Made by a program: the position numbers and the translations under genes
The notes under the pieces: generated by a model
What the model saw: the letters and a program-made list of their open reading frames with translations, nothing else
Database searches by the model: none
What the model was told of the DNA's origin: nothing
Part shown: positions 1 through 6,289 of the stretch, piece by piece
Layout: each line of letters starts with the position of its first letter
How positions within the stretch are numbered: position 1 is the first letter of the stretch
Source: CAWEHT01 sp963808455
GTDB taxonomy: Bacteria; Chloroflexota; Anaerolineae; CG2-30-64-16
Reading direction: 5' to 3'
Assembly: GCA_963808455.1 (NCBI GenBank)
Contig: CAWEHT010000477.1
Coordinates: 1 to 6,289, forward strand
Length of the DNA: 6,289 nucleotides

Positions 1-2141
1 GGTCTCTTGCACCATCCACTCACCGACGAGCAACGTTCGCTCTATCAGGATCTGGCCGACCACAGCCATCCTCACGAGTTTCACGGCTACGCGGTGATTA
101 TCGCCACGGCGACGGTGGACGAGCCGGTGGCCGAGATCTCCACGCTCGCCCACAAGCTGCGCGAGCTCTATGAGCCGGACGCCCTTTTCCTGCTGGTGGC
201 CATGCAGGGCGGCATCCAGGTCGTGGCCCGCAGCACCAGCGAGGCCATCGACGTAGGCAAGATCGCGGGGGCCCTCGGCGGTGGCGGGCACGCGCGCGCC
301 GCCGCCGCCCTGTCCGCGACAGCACCCTGCCCGGCGTCTACGATGCGCTCGTCTATCTGCTCGATGGCCTGGTGCGCCCGCCGCTGACGGTAGCCCAAAT
401 CATGTCATATGGCGTGCCCCAAACATTGCGCCCCAACGACACGATTGCCGAGGCCGCCGGCCGGATGCGCCGATATGGCTTCGAAGGCTTCCCCGTCCTG
501 GAGAACGGCCGCATCGTCGGCATGTTGACCAGGCGGGAGATCGACCGGGCGCTGCATCATGGGCTGGATCGCCACCTCGTGAGCCGCTACATGCATAGCG
601 GCGAGGTCTACGTCCGCCCCGGCGATTCGGTGGAGACGCTCCGCCATGTGATGACGGAGCATGACTGGGGACAGGTGCCGGTCGTCGATGCGGCGACCGG
701 GAAGCTCGTGGGGATCGTGACGCGCACCGATCTGATCAAGCAGTGGGCTACGACGCGCGCGCCGGGGCCGGCCCGGCTTGATCAGCAGATGGCCGCTGCC
801 TTGCCGGCGCCCCTGTTACGGTGGTTACAGCAAGCGGGCGCCGTCGCGCAAGAAATGGGCTTCCACCTCTACGCCGTGGGCGGATTCGTGCGCGATCTGC
901 TGCTCGGCCTTCCCAATGATGACATCGATCTCGTGGTGGAAGGCGATGCTATCGCCCTGGCTCAGCGAGTCAGCGAACGCCTGGGCGGGCACGTCCGGAG
1001 CCATCAGCGCTTTGGCACGGCCAAGTGGCTGGTGCCTGCGCCCCTGCGGGCCTCAGCCAACGGCTCGCTGCCTGACTCGCTCGATTTTGTCACTGCCCGC
1101 ACAGAGTTCTACGAACATCCGACGGCGCTGCCAACGGTGGAGGCCAGCAACATCCGGCACGACCTCCATCGTCGCGACTTTACCATTAACACGCTCGCCG
1201 TACGCCTCGAGCCGGACCGTTGGGCCGAGCTCCTCGACTTCTACGGCGGCCAACGCGATCTCGAACGCGGCCTGATCCGTGTGCTGCACAATCTGAGCTT
1301 TGTCGAAGACCCCACGCGGATCTTACGTGCCGTGCGCTTCGAGCAGCGCTTCCGATTCGCCATCGAGCCGCGCACCAAGAAGCTCATCGGCGATGCCCGG
1401 GATCTGCTGGACCGGGTGAGCGGCGAGCGCGTGCGCCACGAGTTAGAGGCCATCGTGATGGAGGCGGAGCCGGAGCGGACGTTCTGCCGGTTGGCCCAGC
1501 TGGAGATCCTCGAGGTGATCCAGCCGGGGTTGGAATGCAGCGCCTGGTTGCAGGAAAGGGCCATCCTGCTGCGCGGCCAGTTCGCCGAGGCGCGCAATGG
1601 CGCCGGCGAGATGCTGCCGGCGATGGATCTCCCGCCAGACGCTTTGCCGCGCCTGTACCTGGCCCTGGTGTGCTACCAACTGCCTGCCGATGCGGTGGCC
1701 GGCTTCATCGCCAGGTATCGCTGGCTCAAGGAACAGCGGAACCTGCTGACGCAAACGGCGAACCTGAAGCCGCGGCTCGCACGCGGCTGGGCGAACCGCA
1801 GGTCACCGACAGCGAGATCTCGCGTCGGCTGGCAGGTTTTGGCGAGGAAGCTCGCTTCCTGGCCCGTGTGGCCAGCGACTCCTGGCTCGTGCGGCTGCGC
1901 CTGGATACTTATCAACGCCGACTTCGGCAGGTCAGGCCGGAGCTCGACGGAGACGATCTGCGACGTTTGGGCATCCCCCCCGGGCCTGTGTACCGGCAGA
2001 TCTTCGACGCTTTGCCGCGCCGCTCGACTGGATGGGGAGATCGACAGCCGTGCCGGCGAGGAAGCCCTGGCTCTCTTGATCAGGGACCGCTCCCTTGCGA
2101 CAGAGGCGCGCGGCTCAGAACCGATGAGGAGCACAGAATGA
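1..2141 (+). CDS. tRNA nucleotidyltransferase (CCA-adding family), DHHA1-CBS-CBS-polymerase fusion, 5' partial, frameshifted
   Basis: Adds all or part of the 3' CCA end to tRNA in the cytosol. The N-terminal part, presumably a DHH phosphoesterase domain, lies before base 1. In order: DHHA1 end with GGGGHARAA (277-303); CBS 1 (about 402-560) and CBS 2 (about 588-750); class II polymerase head with GGFVRDLLLG (879-908), catalytic DID (921-929), RRDFTINTLA (1170-1199) and EDPTR (1305-1319); then the RNA-binding helices and C-terminal tail. Three breaks interrupt it: one base missing near 311-313 (frame 1 to 3), one missing near 1781-1784 (frame 3 to 2), and one extra C at 2015/2016 (back to frame 3). 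Repaired, 713 residues are visible, ending at the TGA at 2139. Enzymes of this family can be CCA-, CC- or A-adding and I cannot settle which from sequence. The family call is firm. The breaks look like sequencing errors because motifs continue cleanly across them. Confidence 0.9.
2126..2131 (+). promoter_or_regulatory. Ribosome binding site of moeA
   Basis: GAGGAG sits six bases before the ATG at 2138, inside the last codons of the upstream gene. It fixes the moeA start. Together with the ATGA overlap it suggests translational coupling to the tRNA nucleotidyltransferase. Confidence 0.75.
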
Positions 2142-3417
2142 CCGAATTTCTCAAGTTGAGGACGGCTGAGGAAGCCTGGCAGGTTTTCCTGGGGAGCTTT
2201 TCGCCGGTCGTGCGCGCGGAGCGCAGCCGTGTGCCGGAGGCTCTGGGCAGGACCCTGGCGGAGGCGGCGACGGCTCCCCACGACTTGCCCACTTTCGTGC
2301 GCAGCACCGTCGATGGCTACGCAGTGCGGGCGGCTGACACCTACGGCGCTTCCGCCGGCATGCCGGCCTATCTGGAAGTGATCGGTGAATCGCCGATGGG
2401 CGCACGGGTCGCGACGCAGGTAGGACCGGGCCAGGCGCTCCTGATCCACACCGGCGGCATGGTTCCACCCGGTGCCGATGCGGTGATCATGCTGGAATAT
2501 ACCAGCCGGGCCGGTGATCAGCCTCTGGCCGGAGCGAGCCAGGTGCAGCCCGGTTTCGCGGCGTTCAGCCTCGAGGCGCAGCGACCGGTCACGGTGGGCG
2601 AGAACTGCATCCAGGTTGGGGAGGATGTGCGGGCCGGCGAGGAGATCTTGCCGGCCGGGCGTGTCCTGCGGCCACAAGATCTCGGCGCGCTGCTGGCGGT
2701 GGGCATCGTGGAGATACAGGTCGCGGCCCGCCCGCGAGTGGCCATCTTGAGCCAGGGCGATGAACTCGTGCCGCCGGAAGAAGAACCCGGGCCGGGCCAG
2801 GTGCGTGACATCAATAGCTACACGCTGGCCGGCCTGGTCTGCCAGGCCGGCGGCGTGCCCCTCAGCTGGCCGATCATCTTTGATCGCCAGGCTGACCTCG
2901 ACGCTGCGGCCCGGCAGGCGTTGGCCGAGGCCGATATCGTGGTGCTGACGGCCGGGAGCTCGGTTAGCTATCGCGATCTCACGGCCAATACGATCAATAG
3001 TCTGGGCCGGCCGGGGATCCTTGTGCATGGCGTGGCGGTGCGGCCGGGGAAACCCACCATCCTCGCCATCTGCGACGGCAAGCCTGTGTTCGGCCTGCCG
3101 GGTAACCCGGTTTCGTGCATCAACATCTTCCGGCTGCTGGTGGCACCTACGATACGCCTGCTGCTGGGCGCTGCCGAGCCACGGCGGCATATCGTGCGGG
3201 CCAGGCTGGCGCGCAATGTGCCCGCCGCCTCTGGACGCGTTGACTTCGTCGCGCGTCCGCCTCAAGCCACGTGATGGCGAGATGTGGGCTGTGCCTGTGT
3301 TCGGCAAGTCCAACTTGATCTACACGCTGGTGCGCTCAGAGGGCGCGATCCTGGTTTCGCTCGACAGCAACGGCATCCCGCAGGGCACGCCGGTTGAACG
3401 TAACCATCGACGAGTGA
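2138..3417 (+). CDS. moeA: Molybdopterin molybdenumtransferase MoeA, frameshifted near the 3' end
   Basis: MoeA inserts molybdate into adenylylated molybdopterin, the last common step of molybdenum cofactor synthesis, in the cytosol. The repaired product is 425 residues, a normal MoeA length. Visible landmarks: STVDGYAVRA (56-65) of the N-terminal region; the MogA-like molybdopterin-binding domain from about 197 to 340 with GDEL (207-210), DINSY (224-228), TAGSSVS (271-277), PGKP (303-306) and LPGNP (320-324); then the C-terminal beta domain ending VTIDE. Many MoeA proteins have GG where this one has AG in the TAGSSVS loop. Two breaks interrupt the gene: an extra G near 3251 (frame 2 to 3) and an extra C near 3399 (to frame 1, reaching the TGA at 3415). 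Without repair the reading stops at 3274, just before the conserved C-terminal domain. The start is set by the GAGGAG site and the overlap with the upstream stop. Confidence 0.92.
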
Positions 3418-3505
3418 GGGAGCGGGGGCCGGCGAACAGAGGACAGGGGCGCCCGTTGGTCTCCTCTCTCTATTCCCTATTCCCTGGCACCTATTCCCTT
3501 CACGG
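3418..3505. other. Convergent intergenic region between moeA and the response regulator
   Basis: These 88 bases separate the stop of moeA from the stop of the minus-strand regulator. They hold a heptamer repeat and a weak inverted repeat: AGAGGA at 3438-3443 against TCCTCT at 3462-3467, six pairs with an 18-base loop. There is no T tract after it on either strand, so I do not call it a terminator, although transcription from both sides should end here. No small gene is evident. Confidence 0.6.
3470..3497. repeat. Short heptamer tandem repeat (CTATTCC)
   Basis: CTATTCC occurs at 3470-3476, 3477-3483 and 3491-3497. The unit between them (3484-3490, CTGGCAC) is diverged, but the seven-base phase is kept exactly. 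The A/T-richer composition stands out from the GC-rich surroundings. It resembles the short tandem heptamer repeats found between genes in some bacteria such as cyanobacteria. No function is evident. Confidence 0.6.
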
Positions 3506-4091
3506 TCACAGCATGCTGTCGGCCATGACGATCGCCTGGGCGACGTCGGCCAGCTTGCGGTTGGTCGCCTGGCTCTGGCGCTGCAGACGGCGGAAGGCTT
3601 CCTCTTCTGTCAGTTCCAGGCGGCGCATGAGGATGCCCTTGGCGCGTTCGATGACCTTGCGCGCCTCGAGCGCTCCCCGCAGGTCGTCTACCTCTTGCCG
3701 CAGCGCCTGAAACTGGCGAAAGCGCGCCAATGCCAGGGTGATCGTGGGCAGCAGGTCCTCGGGGGCCACGGGTTTCATCATGTAGGCCGCCACGTTGGCC
3801 TGGACGGCGCGCTCGACCAGTTCCGCTTCGCTGTAGGCGGTCAAGAGGATGATAGGGATGGGACGCTCCCGGTGTGATGAGCTCGGCAGCCTCGATGCCG
3901 TCCATCCCTGGCATCTTGATGTCCATGATGGCCAGGTCCGGCGCGGTGGTCCCCGCCAGCGTGACGGCTTCCTGGCCTGTGGAGGCCTCGGCTACCACCT
4001 TATGACCCAGCGCGTTGAGCTGAGATCGCAAGCTCAGCAGGCGGATACTTTCATCATCGGCGAGCAGCACTCGTAACGGTTCGGGCGACAT
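3506..4091 (-). CDS. ANTAR-domain response regulator, frameshifted
   Basis: Predicted cytosolic two-component regulator that acts on RNA. The repaired product is 194 residues, the usual size for receiver-ANTAR proteins. The receiver domain (about 6-120) has the acidic pair D12/D13, phosphoacceptor D57 in MDIKMPGMDG, T84 in LLTAYS, and K106 in MMKP. A short coiled-coil-like linker (about 120-140, ending in LRGALEARK) leads to the ANTAR domain (about 137-190), recognised by VIERAKGILMRR and EEEAFRRLQRQS. ANTAR proteins bind paired RNA hairpins and prevent transcription termination when phosphorylated. The one break is an extra G at 3871/3872 (plus-strand sense): removing it joins ELIT to RERPIPIILLTAYS. 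The ATG at 4091 has GAGG seven bases upstream. The gene follows the histidine kinase on the same strand after 56 bases, so the two are almost certainly partners. The RNA targets are not identified. Confidence 0.92.
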
Positions 4092-4101
4092 AGGCCGGCC
4101 T
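4092..4101. repeat. 10-bp perfect palindrome abutting the regulator start codon
   Basis: AGGCCGGCCT is self-complementary and ends one base before the regulator's ATG. It overlaps part of the likely ribosome binding site (GAGG, 4102-4099 on the minus strand). In RNA it has too little loop for a stable hairpin, so it could be a protein site, a pairing element, or chance in GC-rich DNA. Confidence 0.4.
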
Positions 4102-4114
4102 CAGATCTCAACAC

Positions 4115-4134
4115 GGAGCCCCGGCAGGGGTTCC
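4115..4134 (-). promoter_or_regulatory. Hairpin in the leader between kinase and ANTAR regulator genes
   Basis: On the minus-strand transcript, arms at 4134-4127 and 4122-4115 pair over eight positions with one A-C mismatch, around a four-base UGCC loop. It lies between the kinase stop and the regulator's ribosome binding site. There is no U tract after it, so it does not look like an intrinsic terminator. ANTAR proteins recognise paired hairpins with six-base loops carrying A at position 1 and G at position 4. This loop, even opened to six bases (CUGCCG), lacks that A, and no clear second hairpin was found. Function is open. Confidence 0.45.
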
Positions 4135-4147
4135 ATGCGGTTGGCGT

Positions 4148-5353
4148 TCACTTGTAGAAAGTCATCGTGACACGCGTGCCGCCGTCGGGCGGCATGTCGA
4201 AGCGGAGGGCACCCCCCAGGTCCTTCTCGACCAGCGTCTTTACGATCTGCAGGCCCAGCCCGGAGTCTGTCTTCGAGGTAGAACTCCGGCGGCATGCCCC
4301 GGCCGTTGTCAACGATCGAAACCGTGACCCGGCTCTCGCGCTGGGCCAGCTCTATGCGGACCGATCCGGGCTGATCGGGCGCGAAGGCATGCTCGAAGGC
4401 GTTGGCCACCAGCTCGTTGAGCACCAGGGCTAACGCCGTGGCCTGCTTGGAAGGCAGGTAGATGGCTGGCCCTTGGATGGCCGCGGTTATCTGGTGATCG
4501 GGATGGACCAGAGTGCGTTGTGAAATGTCGCAGATTCTGGCGGGCCAGCTCTGTGATATCGGTGACGCGCAGCTGTTCGCCCGATAGCAACTGGTGGACC
4601 GCTGCAATGCTCTTGATGCGGTTGATGCTGTCACGCAGGCTCTTGCGCGCCTCCGGACTGGCCGAGGCCGACATCTCCAGGCTCAGCAGGTCGGCCACCG
4701 TTCTGCAGGTTGTTCTTGATGCGATGGTGCATTTCCTGGATCAGCGTGGAAAGCGCCTCTGCGCGCCGGGCTTCCTCGCGCAGCCGCATGTTTTCCACCA
4801 CCCCACCGATTTGCGCGCCTACGGAGCGCAGGAGCGCCATGCCTGACCTCGTGAAACGTGCATCGTCGGCAGCAGCCACGTGCAAGACGCCGAGCATCTG
4901 CTCGCGTCCCAGCAAGGGCACGGCGACGCAGGACAGATGCCCGTGGCGCAGGCAGTCAGTGCGGACGATTCGCTGATCCTGGAGCACGTCGGGTGACAAC
5001 AGGGTCTCACCGGACTGGACGGCCAGCCCGCAAAGGCATTCGCCCGGGGTGATCGTGGTCTCTTCAGGGCCGAGCGCCGGGCTTCCCTGTGTGGCCACCA
5101 GCACCAGTTGCCCCGTCTCGGGGGCGAGCAGGTACACCTTGCCGCTGGTGAGGTGCAGCACGCCAAGCAAGCGGTCCAGAGCCTGGGCCAACGCCTGGTC
5201 CACCGTCAGGGCTGCGTGCATGGCCGCCGTCACCGCGTAGAGCGTTGCCAGCTCCTGGGTCCGGCGCTGTTCTTCCAGGGCGATGGCGCGGCGCTGGCCA
5301 ACGGCCCGCAGAATCGTGGCGCTGTGGTTGCGATACCCTTTCGGCGCTCTCAT
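4148..5353 (-). CDS. Cytosolic GAF-HisKA_2 sensor histidine kinase, frameshifted
   Basis: Predicted kinase that phosphorylates the ANTAR regulator encoded next to it. The repaired product is 400 residues with no membrane segment or signal peptide. An N-terminal helix (about 15-40) leads to a GAF sensory domain (about 40-190). The HisKA_2 dimerisation domain follows, with MHHRIKNNLQ (208-217) and H210 as the likely phosphorylated histidine. The ATPase domain has N-box LNELVANAFEHAF (311-323), G1 DNGRGMPP (348-355) and G2 SGLGLQIV (363-370), and the protein ends at TFYK. The GAF domain carries C106, C108, C134 and C142. Three single-base breaks interrupt it: extra bases at 4701/4702, at 4535/4536 and near 4268-4271, each restoring motif continuity when removed. 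The ATG at 5353 has GGGAG five bases upstream and overlaps the preceding stop as ATGA, so it is likely translated by coupling. The kinase plus ANTAR pair has the same layout as EutW/EutV. The signal sensed is unknown. Confidence 0.9.
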
Positions 5354-6289
5354 CGGCGCTCCCGGTGGAAGCCGCTCCTCAGGTTGGCGACGGCTATGTC
5401 GAGGCCGATGCCGGTCAGGCGCTGAAAGAACGGCGCCTGGGCCGGCGGCAGGTCTGCCAGATGGGCGGCTGCCGCCACGGCGAGGCCGGCGGCAGCGGGC
5501 TGGCCGGCCAGCGCCAGCCAGCGTCCCATGGCCGCCAACCGGCGCCGATAGCTGGCGACTAGCTCGGGGCCGCACTGCGCTTCGACCAGGGTCGTAATCA
5601 CGGCGGCGCGCTCGGCCAGCAGCGGACGGCGTCCGAGCTGCGCCGCCGCCTCGTACACTTGTTCGGCCTGCAGGAACCAGCTGGCAAACGCCGGATGGTC
5701 CAGGAGGGCCGCGGTCAGAGCCGGAGCATAATGTCCCGACTCAGGGTCAGCTGCCGGCGGCAGCGGGCCCAGCTCCCAGATGTGAGGGTCAGAAGGCTAT
5801 CCTCGGGCGGCGGCAACCGGCCTGCTGCCCAGTTCAGCTCCAGGGCGGCCCGCACCGCCTGGCGCCCGGCGTCCACCGGCACCTCCAGCAGGCGCACCGG
5901 CTCCGACTCTTCCTCCTGGCGAATGACGTACTCCGCGCCCAGCGGCAGCGCGGGAGGCAGATGATCGGCGGGCACCTCGCTGGAGCCGAAGGTGGCGACG
6001 ATCCCGTCGGGGTCTCTGCAGAGCAGGCTTAGTAACTGGCCGTGCGCGGCGCCCTCCGGCTGGCGCATGAACCAGACAACCTCCCGCGCCGGTACCATCG
6101 ATGGCGGATAGCAGCGACCGCCAGCCGGCCGCAGGCGCCGCCTCCGGGCTAGACAGCCCCATCATCTGCAGCTTGCGCAGGCCACGTTCGGCCAGGGCAG
6201 CCTGCCGCGGCCGGCAAAGTCAGGGCCAGCGTGGCCAGCGCTCGCGCCGCATCCGGCGTCCGGCTGCGGCTCAATTGCTCCAATGCCTG
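5350..6289 (-). CDS. Helix-rich protein of unknown function (possibly HEAT-like), 5' partial, frameshifted
   Basis: I do not recognise this family. About 313 C-terminal residues are visible once three breaks are repaired: an extra base near 6205-6212, an extra base at 6095/6096, and a missing base in the run at 5786-5788. The visible start (QALEQLSRSRTPDAARAL, then QAALAERGLRKLQMMG) reads like paired helices of a HEAT-type repeat. The middle is a likely alpha/beta segment (REVVWFMRQPEG, GAEYVIRQEEESEP, VRLLEVPVDAG). The C-terminal part is alanine-rich and helical with YRRRLAAMGRWLALAG and a VAAAAHLADLPP segment, ending FHRERR. No catalytic motif, membrane segment or signal is evident. The stop at 5352-5350 overlaps the kinase ATG, so the gene is probably cotranscribed and may supply or tune the kinase signal. 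A break-free copy and homologue search would decide whether it is one gene. Confidence 0.6.
5359..5363 (-). promoter_or_regulatory. Ribosome binding site of the histidine kinase
   Basis: GGGAG on the minus strand lies five bases before the ATG at 5353, within the end of the upstream gene. It supports this start over the longer open frame reaching back to 5575, whose extra residues lack any domain and overlap the real C-terminus of the upstream protein. Confidence 0.65.

Noticed and set aside
1220..3274. One continuous 684-codon plus-strand frame suggesting a fusion to MoeA.
   Set aside because: Bases 1220 to about 1780 in this frame are the wrong frame of the nucleotidyltransferase, and the rest joins only because of a frameshift. 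MoeA has its own ATG and ribosome site at 2138.
1673..3313. A 546-codon open frame on the minus strand opposite moeA and the end of the tRNA enzyme gene.
   Set aside because: It is a by-product of high GC. It has no recognisable domain, while the opposite strand carries full MoeA motifs and the nucleotidyltransferase C-terminus.
3438..3467. Inverted repeat as a bidirectional terminator.
   Set aside because: The stem is only six pairs with an 18-base loop, and neither strand has a following T tract.
3470..3497. Heptamer units as a CRISPR remnant.
   Set aside because: The unit is seven bases with no spacers, and there are no cas genes nearby.
3021..3710. A plus-strand frame running from moeA across the intergenic gap into the response regulator.
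   Set aside because: Only its 3252-3398 part is real MoeA sequence. The rest is noncoding or antisense to the ANTAR domain, and one corrected base gives a normal MoeA ending at 3417.
5350..5658. A separate small 102-codon minus-strand gene starting with GTG at 5658.
   Set aside because: The same frame continues upstream with sensible sequence (HPAFASWFLQAEQ) and joins the preceding segment after one corrected base, so it is the end of a longer gene.

Overview
The window is GC-rich bacterial DNA holding five protein-coding genes in two convergent blocks. The closest fit I can argue for is a Chloroflexota-type (Anaerolineae/Caldilineae-like) bacterium. That rests on the DHH-CBS-polymerase form of tRNA nucleotidyltransferase next to moeA, and on a HisKA_2 kinase paired with an ANTAR regulator. 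It is inference, not proof.

Plus strand, 1-3417: the 3' part of a multidomain tRNA nucleotidyltransferase (DHHA1, two CBS domains, polymerase head, RNA-binding tail; the N-terminus lies upstream of the window). It is coupled through an ATGA overlap at 2138-2141 to a complete moeA (molybdenum insertion into molybdopterin). A stretch of 88 bases (3418-3505) without a gene separates the blocks and holds a small heptamer repeat.

Minus strand, 6289 down to 3506: a helix-rich protein of unknown function (start outside the window) overlaps by ATGA (5353-5350) a cytosolic GAF/HisKA_2 sensor histidine kinase. After a 56-base gap with a hairpin and a palindrome comes an ANTAR response regulator. The kinase and regulator form a complete two-component system whose output domain is expected to bind RNA and control transcription termination, the same logic as EutW/EutV. 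The unknown protein is probably translated from the same message.

Every gene is interrupted by single-base indels, 12 in all, mostly at runs of two or three identical bases, while the protein on each side of each break is a good family match and no in-frame stop appears in the repaired reading frames. The best explanation is sequencing or assembly error. I therefore annotate reconstructed genes across the breaks and name each break. No RNA gene, mobile element, CRISPR array or origin was seen.
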